Assembly: GCA_965204775.1 (NCBI GenBank)
Contig: CBDBFH010000022.1
Coordinates: 1-64,000, forward strand
Reading direction: 5' to 3'
From: CBDBFH01 sp965204775
Lineage (GTDB): Bacteria; Pseudomonadota; Alphaproteobacteria; JAPOUT01; G958296285
DNA: 64,000 nucleotides
The notes beneath the pieces are model-generated. The model worked only from the letters and a program-made list of their open reading frames with translations, had not been told where the DNA came from and ran no database searches. Positions 1-8,204 of this stretch are shown here, one piece after another (the stretch's first letter is position 1; every line of letters starts with the position of its first letter). A program made the translations under genes and the position numbers.

Positions 1-342
1 CTGATCGCGCAGGAAGATCACCGCCAGCGCGAACATCAGCACCGGGCCCAACACCCAATTCTGGAACAGCGACAGGGCCAGCACCCGCTTGTCGGCGAAG
101 ACACGCGGCAGTTCCTCGTACCGAACCTTGGCCAGCGGCGGGTACATCATCAAGATGAGACCGATGGCGATTGGGATGTTGGTCGTGCCGATCGAGAAGC
201 TATTGACCCAGGCGGGCAGGTCCGGCGCCAGCGTCCCCAGAGCCACGCCGAGACCCATGGCCACGAAGATCCACAGTGTCAGCCAGCGGTCGAGGAAGGA
301 CAGGCGACGCGGCGAGGCGTCCGCCACCGGGGTATCGATCAT
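1..342 (-). CDS. acr3: Arsenite efflux transporter of the ACR3 family, N-terminal part
   Basis: Inner-membrane arsenite exporter, cut by the window edge so that only the first 114 codons are present. The visible protein starts MIDTPVADASPRRLSFLDRW, followed by a membrane segment (LWIFVAMGLGVALGTLAP), the NIPIAIGLILMMYPPLAKVRYEELP stretch typical of ACR3 proteins, and a second hydrophobic segment. The ATG overlaps the arsC stop codon (ATGA), so translation is probably coupled. It is the last visible gene of the arsR-arsC-acr3 operon. ACR3 exports arsenite, which ArsC produces from arsenate. The family call is firm; specificity for arsenite rests on family and context. Confidence 0.88.
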   Translation of the reverse strand, partial: MIDTPVADASPRRLSFLDRWLTLWIFVAMGLGVALGTLAPDLPAWVNSFSIGTTNIPIAIGLILMMYPPLAKVRYEELPRVFADKRVLALSLFQNWVLGPVLMFALAVIFLRDQ

Positions 343-764
343 CGCTTCACCCGCTGGCCGGCGGCGTCGACGACGACCTCGCCGTCCTCCTTGGTGAAGG
401 GCTTGAGATCATCGGCGGGCAGAAAATCTAGCACGGCCTCCGATGGCCGGCAGAGTCGAACGCCCATGGGACTGACGACGATCGGGCGGTTGAGAAGAAT
501 CGGATGGGCCTCGATCGCGTCGAGCAGTTGATCGTCCGTCAGGCCCGGGTCCCCGAGGCCCAGCTCGGCGAAGGGCGTGCCCTTTTCGCGTAACAGGTCG
601 CGCAGCGGCGCGCTGGTGCGTTCGGCCAGCCAGGCGATCATGGCCCGCGACGGCGGGGTCTTCAGATACTCGACGACGTGCGGCTCCATGCCGACATGGC
701 GGATCAGCTCAAGCGCGTTGCGCGACGTCCCGCAGGCGGGGTTGTGATAGATGACGACGTCCAT
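339..764 (-). CDS. arsC: Glutaredoxin-dependent arsenate reductase ArsC
   Basis: Cytoplasmic reductase that converts arsenate to arsenite using glutathione and glutaredoxin. At 141 aa it has the usual length. The N-terminal HNPACGTSRN motif holds the catalytic cysteine (Cys11), and LLNRPIVV and GVRLCRPSE supply the conserved arginines that bind the oxyanion in the R773 ArsC family. It starts 7 bp after arsR and overlaps acr3 by four bases, so the three form one operon controlled by ArsR. No defect is seen. Confidence 0.95.
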   Translation of the reverse strand: MDVVIYHNPACGTSRNALELIRHVGMEPHVVEYLKTPPSRAMIAWLAERTSAPLRDLLREKGTPFAELGLGDPGLTDDQLLDAIEAHPILLNRPIVVSPMGVRLCRPSEAVLDFLPADDLKPFTKEDGEVVVDAAGQRVKR

Positions 765-771
765 GGGATCC

Positions 772-1107
772 TCAGGGGCGGCAGGGTGCGAGTTCGGCCA
801 GTAAGGGCTGACACAGGTCCGCCCTCCCCTCGCAGCAGTCCTTAAGCAGGAACAGGACCAGCTCGCGGAACCGGTCCAGGTCGGCCCGGTAAATGATCGA
901 GCGGCTGCGCCGCTCCGACCTGATCAGCCCCGCGCGGGTCAGGACGCCGAGATGGGACGACAGAGTGTTGGGCGGGATCGCCAGATGGTTCGAGATGTCA
1001 CCGGCCGCCAGACCTTCGGGTTCGTGCCGCACGAGGAGGCGAAACGCCTCCAGCCGCGTGGACTGCGCCAAGGCGGCGAGAGCGAGAATCGAGGCTTCCG
1101 TTTCCAT
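772..1107 (-). CDS. arsR: ArsR-family metalloregulator with a C-terminal cysteine cluster
   Basis: Winged-helix repressor of the ars operon that releases DNA when it binds As(III). At 111 aa the length is normal, and the recognition helix region reads NTLSSHLGVLTRAGLI. The classic ELCVCDL metal site is absent. Instead there are cysteines near the C-terminus (Cys91, Cys92, Cys99 in DCCEGRADLC, plus Cys109). This resembles the C-terminal three-cysteine site known from Acidithiobacillus ferrooxidans ArsR, although the last spacing is one residue longer here. The start codon lies inside a 12-bp inverted repeat. No Shine-Dalgarno sequence is visible, so the mRNA may be leaderless. Confidence 0.92.
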   Translation of the reverse strand: METEASILALAALAQSTRLEAFRLLVRHEPEGLAAGDISNHLAIPPNTLSSHLGVLTRAGLIRSERRSRSIIYRADLDRFRELVLFLLKDCCEGRADLCQPLLAELAPCRP

Positions 1108-1134
1108 AATTCCGAATTAGTCGAACTATGGAAA
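1101..1134 (-). promoter_or_regulatory. ArsR operator and likely ars promoter, overlapping the arsR start
   Basis: TTTCCATAATTC (1101-1112) and GAACTATGGAAA (1123-1134) form an inverted repeat with 11 of 12 positions matching and a 10-nt spacer. On the minus strand a TTGATT element (1141-1136) lies 16 nt before a weak TAATTC element (1119-1114), and the arsR ATG follows six bases later. An operator that covers both the promoter and the start codon would give tight autorepression. The promoter call is weaker than the palindrome call. Confidence 0.7.
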
Positions 1135-1159
1135 CAATCAAGGTTTAACTTTCCCCTGA

Positions 1160-2128
1160 TCAGGCTGGCCGACGTCCCAGCCCGGGGATGCCGCGGATGT
1201 AGACCAACTCCGCCAGGAGCTCGATCAGGGTCTGGGTGACGATGATGGCCGGGACCAGGGGGATGGCGCCGGGCACGACCAGGGCTAGCGGCAGGACCAC
1301 GAGCGAGTTGCGGGTCCCCGCGCTGAAGGCGACGGCGCGGCCGGCTTCCGGCGTCAGCCGTGCGAGCCGCGACACGGCCCATCCGATGAGCGGCGCCAGC
1401 ACGGAGAAGGCGACATAGACCGGCACGACACTCAGGGTCCGGTCGAGGGTCTGTCCGAGTTGCGGCATGACCGCGGCGACGACGATGAAGAGCACCAAGG
1501 CCGTGGCCGGCACCGGCGCCAGGCCGAGACCAGATGAGACTCGCTCGCCCGTTTTGCTGCGGGCCGCCCAGGTCTGGACCAGCGCCGCCAGAACGAACGG
1601 GATGGCGATCAGCCAGACGAAGGCGTGGATGAACGGACCTGGCTGCACATAGGCCGCCGCCTCGGCGCCGAGGAACAGACGCAGATAGATGGGCAGGAGC
1701 GCCATCTGGGCGATCAGCAGCACCGGGGTCGAGGCCAGGAGCAACCGGGCGTCCGCACGACCCAGATGAGCGAAGGTCACGACATAGTCGATGCAGGGAC
1801 AGAGCAGCACCATCAGCACGCCGAGACGGATCAGGGGATCGGCCGGCAGGAACTGCATCAGGCCCAGGACGAACAGGGGCACAGCGATGAAGTTCACCGC
1901 CAGCAAGGCGCCCAGGAACCGCAACTCCTGAAGCGCCCGGCCGAGGGCGGCGACCGGCACCTGCAGGAAGGTGACGAACAGCATCAAGGCCAGCGCCGGA
2001 TTGATCGCTGATTCCAGCACTTCCGTGCGCGGTATCAGGAACCCGATGGCCGTCGCGACGATCACGGCGGCGAAATAGATCCAGACCTGTCGGGCTTCGA
2101 GGCCGTCGCGAAGTTCAGACGTGTTCAT
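1160..2128 (-). CDS. Arsenic-resistance permease of the bile acid:sodium symporter (BART) superfamily
   Basis: Integral membrane protein of 322 aa with about ten hydrophobic segments. The LLCPCIDYVVTFAHLGRAD stretch in its middle resembles the conserved cysteine-containing loop of ACR3-like arsenite carriers, and SAGTRNSLVVLPLALV near the C-terminus is typical of this branch of arsenic-resistance proteins. It lies 52 bp upstream of arsR on the same strand with the arsR operator in between, so it is probably part of the arsenic locus but outside the arsR-arsC-acr3 transcript. This gives the locus two putative arsenite carriers. The substrate is inferred from context. Confidence 0.8.
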   Translation of the reverse strand: MNTSELRDGLEARQVWIYFAAVIVATAIGFLIPRTEVLESAINPALALMLFVTFLQVPVAALGRALQELRFLGALLAVNFIAVPLFVLGLMQFLPADPLIRLGVLMVLLCPCIDYVVTFAHLGRADARLLLASTPVLLIAQMALLPIYLRLFLGAEAAAYVQPGPFIHAFVWLIAIPFVLAALVQTWAARSKTGERVSSGLGLAPVPATALVLFIVVAAVMPQLGQTLDRTLSVVPVYVAFSVLAPLIGWAVSRLARLTPEAGRAVAFSAGTRNSLVVLPLALVVPGAIPLVPAIIVTQTLIELLAELVYIRGIPGLGRRPA

Positions 2129-2444
2129 CCCGGATCCTGACTTCGCACTGCACCCCTAACGGGCGCGACCGCCCCGGCTGTCAAGCCTCGTCCTGCGTTC
2201 CGCGGCAAGAGGGTGGACCGAACAACTGGCGGCGTTCGAGCGGCGTCGGCGCACGCCCGTAAGCTCTGGCGCGCGCACCGCACTTGAGGGTTTGGCTTGG
2301 TTCCTACTCCGGCTAAGATGGGCCCCGGCGGGCCTTGACCGGATAGCCTTTGATCTTGAGCCAGGGGACGTTCTGCGTCGGCGGCGATCACGGGTGAAGA
2401 CGTCGAGCTTCACACAGAAGTTCCCGGCCCGCCCCCTCCCCTCC
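2129..2444. other. Intergenic region without a supported gene
   Basis: These 316 bases lie upstream of the BART permease and downstream of the SnoaL-like gene. Short open frames exist on both strands but have no recognisable protein features. The stretch presumably holds the permease promoter; no convincing hexamers or palindromes were seen. Confidence 0.5.
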
Positions 2445-2858
2445 TCACCAACGGGCGACGCTGAGGCGGCGCCATCGATCCTTCTCCGCCAGAGGCACCT
2501 CGGCCAGATCGGCGTGATCGCGCCACCGAGTGATCACGCCCTTCTCAACCTCGAAAACATTGATGGCGCGGACGTTCATGACGAGGCCACGGTTCGCGGC
2601 CAGCAGATAGAGGCTTTCGGCGATGACCAGCTCGCCCTGGGTGACGGACTTGAGAATGTGAAGTTCGAACAGCGAATAGCTTTGGAAGAGCCGACGCCAG
2701 AAGCCGAGAAGCGCTGTACGTCCGACGAGTTCGCCCGCGATGTCGAACTGGGCCGCGACCTGCTCCGACAGATAGGATTCGAGGCGACGCACATCGCGTG
2801 ATGCGATCTCCCCGGCGAAAGCTTGGACGACGTCTCCGGGCATAAGCGACATGATCAC
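2445..2858 (-). CDS. SnoaL-like (NTF2-fold) protein
   Basis: A small alpha+beta barrel protein of the SnoaL/limonene-epoxide-hydrolase superfamily. The family order is visible: an N-terminal helix (VQAFAGEIASRDVRRLESYLSE), then GRTALLGFWRRLF, and the C-terminal strands NVFEVEKGVITRWRDHADLAEV, whose RWRDHxD pattern is characteristic. The first start is GTG at 2858; the ATGs at 2852 and 2843 are alternatives. Members range from isomerases and hydrolases to orphan binding proteins, so no substrate can be assigned. It is followed on the same strand by a small LuxR regulator, with no obvious link to the arsenic or lasso genes. Confidence 0.75.
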   Translation of the reverse strand: MIMSLMPGDVVQAFAGEIASRDVRRLESYLSEQVAAQFDIAGELVGRTALLGFWRRLFQSYSLFELHILKSVTQGELVIAESLYLLAANRGLVMNVRAINVFEVEKGVITRWRDHADLAEVPLAEKDRWRRLSVARW

Positions 2859-2925
2859 CGTTCAGGCGCGCAATCATGATCCGATTCTCAGCGAAAAACT
2901 CGCGTATCGCGTGTGACCAACGATG

Positions 2926-3165
2926 TCACTCCGGTTCGATAACCCCGGCCCCCACCGCGACCGCGACGGCCTCTATCCGGGTGCGCACGCGCAGCTTCGA
3001 GCACACCTTCTCAAGGTAGCTGTCGACCGTGCGCGGCGACAATCCGAGGATGGCGCCGATATCTCCCGAACTCTTGCCGCGACTGACCCACAACAGGCAC
3101 TCCAGCTCTCGCGGGCTCAAGGCGAAAACTCGAGAGCCGACATTCGGTTGGAGGTTCGGAGCCAT
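2926..3165 (-). CDS. Single-domain LuxR-type HTH regulator
   Basis: DNA-binding protein of about 79 aa when started at ATG 3165 (MAPNLQ). The frame stays open up to 3375, but the added residues are Arg-rich and cover a perfect palindrome, so they are unlikely to be coding. The body is one LuxR C-terminal domain: LSPRELECLLWVSRGKSSGDIG, then LSPRTVDSYLEKVCSKLRVRTR. There is no receiver or autoinducer domain. A paralogue of the same design lies at 14,706-14,975. Target genes are unknown; autoregulation through the upstream palindrome is plausible. Confidence 0.8.
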   Translation of the reverse strand: MAPNLQPNVGSRVFALSPRELECLLWVSRGKSSGDIGAILGLSPRTVDSYLEKVCSKLRVRTRIEAVAVAVGAGVIEPE

Positions 3166-3235
3166 GATTTCACTCGCGATTGACCGGTGAAGGCTGAACG
3201 GACCAGCGGCCACGAGCAACACAGGGGAGTTGCGC

Positions 3236-3262
3236 ATTCTCCGCAAGAAAGTTGCGGAGAAT
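3236..3262. promoter_or_regulatory. Perfect 11-bp palindrome upstream of the LuxR-type gene
   Basis: ATTCTCCGCAA (3236-3246) and its exact complement (3252-3262) are separated by GAAAG. The centre lies about 85 bp upstream of the proposed luxR-type start at 3165. The half-site CCGCAA recurs in two inverted-repeat sites around the XRE and second LuxR genes (14,002-14,018 and 14,660-14,678). There is no T-run, so an operator is more likely than a terminator. Confidence 0.6.
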
Positions 3263-3675
3263 CGACGTCGGACCCGCCGCCCCTCAGGATCGAAGCCAGC
3301 GCCAGAGACTGATTGCCCCTGCTTTGGCGACCGCTTACACAGTCCGGCGTCGGGCGCCGTCAGATACGGGCGCAACTTGAGCCGGGGTCCGTCAGCGGCG
3401 GAGGCGGCGTTTCACCCTGAAGTAGCGGGCCTCTTCGCAGAGGATTCCTCGCCCGACCCCTCCGCCTTGCACCAGGACTCGCTTTGATTCATTGTCGGCC
3501 GTCGGCGCTTGCGTCGACAGGGGCCGGGAATCCCCTGTGCGAAGCTCAATCTTTACGACCGCGCCTCGACGCGCGGCGTCCGTCCGCTGGTGACCGCGGC
3601 GCACCCCTGTGTGCGCCCGGTCGAGGCGGGCGCGCTCTCGGATTCCTGCCTCCTGAAAACCGGCGGGAGGTCGCC
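3263..3675. other. Intergenic region before the lasso regulatory genes
   Basis: No gene is supported here. Frames on both strands are open because of high GC but lack start signals or domains. The 3' part carries a GGGAGG ribosome-binding site (3666-3671) for the ECF sigma factor gene. The sigma gene's own promoter should be in this stretch, but I could not place it. Confidence 0.5.
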
Positions 3676-4167
3676 TTGAGCGATGTGAAGGAGATGGATC
3701 CGGGCGCTGCGGCGAGCCTGAATGGGCTCTACCGACGCTATTCGGGGTGGTTGGGAAGACGGCTGCGCGGACGTGTGGGCGCCGATGAAGCCGCCGATGT
3801 GGTGCAGGAAACCTATCTTCGCCTGGCTCCCTATCTCCTCGAAGATATCCGCCACCCCAAGGCTCTGCTTCTTCGCGTCGCGCTAAACCTGGTTCGCGAC
3901 GAGCGACGCCGGATGGCGCTGCGGGACCGGGCGATGCAGGGGGCGATTCCTATGTGGGTCACAGCGGCCGACGCGCCTGTCGACCGGCTTCACCTCAAGC
4001 AGGTTCTCCTGACCATGCCGCCGCTGTATCGGGACGTCTTCGTCTTGAGCCGGTTTGACGGTATGACATATCCGGAGATTGCTCTGGCCCACGGGATCAG
4101 CCTGGCTACGGTTGAACGGCGGATGGCCAAGGCTGTTGAGCACTGCATGGCCCAACTGGACGTCTAA
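3676..4167 (+). CDS. FecI-like ECF sigma factor
   Basis: Alternative sigma factor expected to direct transcription of the TonB-dependent receptor locus. Starting at TTG 3676, preceded by GGGAGG at five bases, it gives about 163 aa, the usual ECF length. Region 2 reads LYRRYSGWLGRRLRGRVGADEAADVVQETYLRLA, and region 4 reads LPPLYRDVFVLSRFDGMTYPEIALAHGISLATVERRMAKAVEHC. The open frame extends upstream to 3484, but that part has no sigma-factor features. The gene for the FecR anti-sigma factor follows after 10 bp and a transducer-type receptor after that: the classic FecI-FecR-FecA cell-surface signalling order, common beside lasso isopeptidases. Confidence 0.9.
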   Translation: MSDVKEMDPGAAASLNGLYRRYSGWLGRRLRGRVGADEAADVVQETYLRLAPYLLEDIRHPKALLLRVALNLVRDERRRMALRDRAMQGAIPMWVTAADAPVDRLHLKQVLLTMPPLYRDVFVLSRFDGMTYPEIALAHGISLATVERRMAKAVEHCMAQLDV

Positions 4168-4177
4168 GGCACGAACG

Positions 4178-5173
4178 ATGACTGCCGATAATGACCTGGA
4201 CGTAAGACGACGCGAGGCCGCGTCGTGGTTCGCCACCCTCAACCAGAAGCGGGTGGCGGCTTCGGACATCACTGCTTTCAGTCAATGGCGCCGCACTCCT
4301 GCGAACGCTGAAGCCTATGCCCGGATAGAAACGATGTGGGAGGCGGCCGGGAGCCTCAAGGGCGACGCCGATATCGCCGCCTTGACTGCAGGGGCCCGCG
4401 CACGCGCCGACGCCTCGCGCAAACTGCAGGGCCGCCTCGCCAAAGGCCTTTTACCGATCGGCGCCGTGGCGGCCGTCGCCGCCGTGGTTGTCGGCGTGAC
4501 AATGTGGTCTGCCCGTCCTCTGTCCTATGAAACCGGGCTGGGCGAACGGCGGATCGTCGTCCTGGCCGATGGGTCAAAGGTTACCCTGGACACCGAGTCT
4601 CGCATCACCGTCAGGCTCACCGGCCGTCGCCGTGCTGTAGAGCTGGCGAGCGGCCAGGCCTTCTTCGATGTGGAGGGCGATCCTGCCCGCCCCTTCGTTG
4701 TTCGCGCCGGCGCGACCGACGTCACCGCCGTGGGAACCCGGTTTGACGTCCGCCGCGCGGGCGGCGGCGCGCAGGTGACGCTCGTCGAAGGCAAGGTCGA
4801 TGTCGTAGACCGGGGGCAAGCCACGCCGCGGTGGTCCCTGGCCCCGGGCCAGCAGATTGTCACCGCTTCGCCGCGTCCAGCCGTCCGGTCGGTGGATGCG
4901 GCGTCGGAGACCAGCTGGACATCCGGCCGCCTCATCTTCGCCGGCGACACCGTCGAAGCCGCTGTGGCCGAGGTCAATCGGTACACCGCGTCCAAGGTCG
5001 TCCTGGATGCGCCCGCCATCGCCGATATCGCTGTCAGCGGCGCCTTCAACACAGGCGATGTGGAGGGCTTCGTGTCCGCGCTGACCGAGCTCTATCCGGT
5101 CGTCGCCGACCGCACGGCTTCCGGTCAGATCGTCATTCGTGACGCCCCCGCAAAAAATGCGGGCGCGCGCTGA
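4178..5173 (+). CDS. FecR-family anti-sigma factor
   Basis: Inner-membrane protein that passes the signal from the outer-membrane transducer to the ECF sigma factor. From ATG 4178 it is 331 aa. An N-terminal cytoplasmic DUF4880-type helix (EAASWFATLNQKRVAASDITAFSQWRR) binds the sigma factor, one membrane segment follows (LLPIGAVAAVAAVVVGVTM, about residues 88-106), then the periplasmic FecR domain (GERRIVVLADGSKVTLDTESRI). The C-terminal STN-like domain reads DTVEAAVAEVNRYTASKVVL. It follows the sigma gene by 10 bp. Intact. Confidence 0.9.
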   Translation: MTADNDLDVRRREAASWFATLNQKRVAASDITAFSQWRRTPANAEAYARIETMWEAAGSLKGDADIAALTAGARARADASRKLQGRLAKGLLPIGAVAAVAAVVVGVTMWSARPLSYETGLGERRIVVLADGSKVTLDTESRITVRLTGRRRAVELASGQAFFDVEGDPARPFVVRAGATDVTAVGTRFDVRRAGGGAQVTLVEGKVDVVDRGQATPRWSLAPGQQIVTASPRPAVRSVDAASETSWTSGRLIFAGDTVEAAVAEVNRYTASKVVLDAPAIADIAVSGAFNTGDVEGFVSALTELYPVVADRTASGQIVIRDAPAKNAGAR

Positions 5174-5244
5174 GGGGTTTTGCCACGCCCCTTCGTCTCT
5201 TCCCCGAACCGCGTCTGTGCGGATATCCATTTCGGGGGATTATT

Positions 5245-8204
5245 ATGCGTATCGGTCTTTGTTCGTCTGCATTCGGAGCACTCGCTGTCGCGGCGGCAAT
5301 GCCTGTCGTCGCCCAAGCGCAATCCCCTGCCGTCCAGTTCCGGGTCCCGGCAGGCCCGTTACAAACCGCTCTTCCGCTGTTCGCCACGCAGAGCGGCGAG
5401 CAAATCCTCTATTCCACAGACCTCGTAGCCGGCCGTCAGTCTCCGGGCGTCAGCGGTGCTCTGCGGACCGATCAGGCGCTGACCGCGCTACTGCAGGGCA
5501 CGGGCCTGCGCGCGCGGCGCACGAGCCCCAATACCCTGGTTGTCTACGATCCGGACGCAAGGGCGGACGCGACAGACGACGCTGTCGAGATTGAGGACGT
5601 AGTCGTTACGGGAAGCCTCATCCGGGGGGTCGCCGACGGCCCCTCGCCAGTCGTTACGGTGACCCGGGACGAGATGGATCGGAATGGCCGCGCAACCGTG
5701 GCCCAACTGCTCGCGAGCTTGCCGCAGAATTTCGGCGGCACGGCGAACGAAGGCGCACTGGGAAACGGCGGCGATCGCTCCGGCACGAACTCGACATACG
5801 CCAATGGCGTGAATCTACGCGGTCTGGGCAGTGACGCCACGCTCGTCCTCATCAATGGACGCAGGCTCGCGGGTACGGGGGCCAAAGGCGACTTCGTCGA
5901 TGTCTCGACAATCCCCACCGCCGCAGTCGAGCGCGTCGATATCCTGTTGGACGGAGCCTCCGCCCTTTACGGCGCCGACGCTGTCGGCGGCGTCGTGAAT
6001 ATCATCCTCAGAGACGACTATGATGGCGCCGAGGACCCGGGTGAGGGTCGGAAACACCTCCGACGGCGCGAGCGGCGAATATCAGGTCGCTCAGGTTCTG
6101 GGACGGCAGTGGTCGACCGGCTCGGCGATGCTGACCTACGAATACTACGACCGTGAGGCCCTGGCCGGATCCGAGCGTCGGCGAGCTGGCGATGCGGACC
6201 ACCGCTGGCTCGGCGGAAGCGACCGACGCTCCTTCTACAGCAATCCCGGCAACATCGTCGTTCTTGACCCCGCGACCGGCAGCTACATTCCCCGGTACAG
6301 CATCCCCGATGGCCAAAATGGGGTGGGCCTGCTCCCGGCCGACTTCCGCCTCGGGCAGACCAATCTCGAGAACTTCAGGGCGACGAGCAACATCCTGCCC
6401 CGCCAGACTCGCCAAAGCGCCTATGCCGCCGCCCGCCAGTCTTTCGGCGATCGCTTCGAGATCAGTGGCGATGCTCGGTGGGGCATGCGCGAGTATGAAA
6501 CGGTCTCGACGGCGATCAGCACCCTGCTGACAGTCACCCGAGCCAACCCGTATTTTGCGTCACCGACCGGAGCCAGCTCGCACACGATCGCCTATTCCTT
6601 CCAGGGCGAGATCGCGCCTCCCAAAGTCTTCGGCGAAGTCGAATCCCTTGGCGCGAGTCTGGGCGGGACGGCTGACCTTTTTGGCGACTGGCGGCTGGAG
6701 TCCTACGTCTCGTACAGCAGCGAAGAGGCCCATACCGGTTCCGACGGCGCCTTGCAGTCGACCAATCTGCGTGAAGCCCTCGGCGCGGTTGCGGACAGCC
6801 CCGCCACCTCCTTCAGCACGGCGCGCGACGGCTTTTTCAACCCCTTCGGAAGCGGCGCGTCCAACAGCGCGACCATCCTGGACTTCATCAGCGCCGGCTA
6901 CACCCGAAACCAAAGCCAGACCGGAAATCTCTCTGCCAATCTGCAGATCGGCGGCACAGTCATGACGCTGCCCGGAGGGCCGCTTCGGCTCGCAGCCGGG
7001 CTGAACTTCCGAAGAGAAACCTTCGAACGTCAGGTCACCAACTTTTCCTCGGGCGCCGCTCCGACCGTCGGGGCTCGCACGAAAACCGAACGCGATGTCA
7101 GCGCTGCCTTTGCGGAGTTGCGTGTCCCCTTGTTCGGCGAGACCAACGCCCTTCCCGGCCTTCACCGGCTGGATCTGTCGTTGGCAGCGCGCTTCGAAGA
7201 TTATGGTGACATCGGTCAGACGACGAGCCCGAAAGCCGGCGTCCTGTGGGAGCCGACCGAAGGCCTCCTTCTCCGGGCAAACTACGGTCGCTCCTTCCGG
7301 GCCCCTGCCCTGCGCGAACTGAACGACGCGGCGAGCGCCAGTCCATCCATTCTACCGCGTGGATCGCTGCAGATTCTGTCGATGATCCTCTACGGCGGCA
7401 ATCCCAACCTCGAGCCCGAGGAAGCGGACACATGGACCGCGGGCTTTGAGATCAAGCCCACTGGGTTGCCTGGTTTGAGACTGGGCGCAAAACGTCTTCC
7501 GGACCCGACTTTGACAACCGCATCGGTCAAGCCCGCGCTCGAAAGTATTCTCACCGCCCTTTCAGATCCTTCGCTGGCCCCGTTTGTTCGCACCCTTGAT
7601 CCGGTGAACAACGCCGCCGATCGCGCAGCCGTCCAAGCCATTCTCGATCTGCCGACCACAAACCTGCGCGACCTGTTCCCCGCGACCTCCTATGGGGCGA
7701 TCGTGGACGCCCGCTATGTGAACACCGCCAAAGTTCAGGTGGAGGGCCTCGATCTCTCAGCCGGCTACGGCTTCAATCTCGCGGACAACGCCTTCGATCT
7801 CGACGTTAACCTGACCTGGCTGGAGCGTTTCGACGCCCAGCCAACACCAACCTCACCGACGGTGTCCCAGCTTGATCGCCCCAACTTCCCGGTCGGCCTG
7901 CGGGGACGAGCGTCAGCGAGCTGGTCCCGCGGCCCCTGGACGGTGTCGCCCTCGCTCAACCACGTGGGGGATTATGCGGACCTCACCGGTCGCCGTATCG
8001 GCTCCTGGTCCACAGGCGACGTGTTGGTGCGCTTCGCAACCGGCCGGGGGTTTGCTCGACGGAACCGCCGTGTCGCTGACCGTCCAGAATCTCTTTGACC
8101 GCGATCCGCCGTTCTACGACGCCCCGGAGGGGATCGCCTACGACGCGGCCAACGCGAACGTGCTCGGCCGGTTCATCTCGCTGCAGCTGACCAAGGCCTG
8201 GTGA
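5245..8204 (+). pseudogene. TonB-dependent transducer/receptor of the lasso locus, frameshifted
   Basis: Outer-membrane receptor, probably for the lasso peptide or a related ligand. A signal peptide (MRIGLCSSAFGALAVAAAMP) is followed by an STN domain (about residues 28-105) that contacts FecR, then a plug domain (VVVTGSLIRG ... LINGRRLAG ... LYGADAVGGVVNIILRD) and a beta-barrel ending in FISLQLTKAW. The frame breaks near 6,033 (one extra G: GAGGACCC where GAGACCC restores the frame), by three one-base insertions within 7,488-7,540 that together restore the frame, and near 8,047. No in-frame nonsense codons are seen, so sequence error is as likely as decay. The stop at 8204 overlaps the isopeptidase ATG. 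Confidence 0.85.

Noticed and set aside
3236..3262. Palindrome as a terminator for the sigma-factor or LuxR transcripts
   Set aside because: No T-run on either side, and the location is upstream of both flanking genes.
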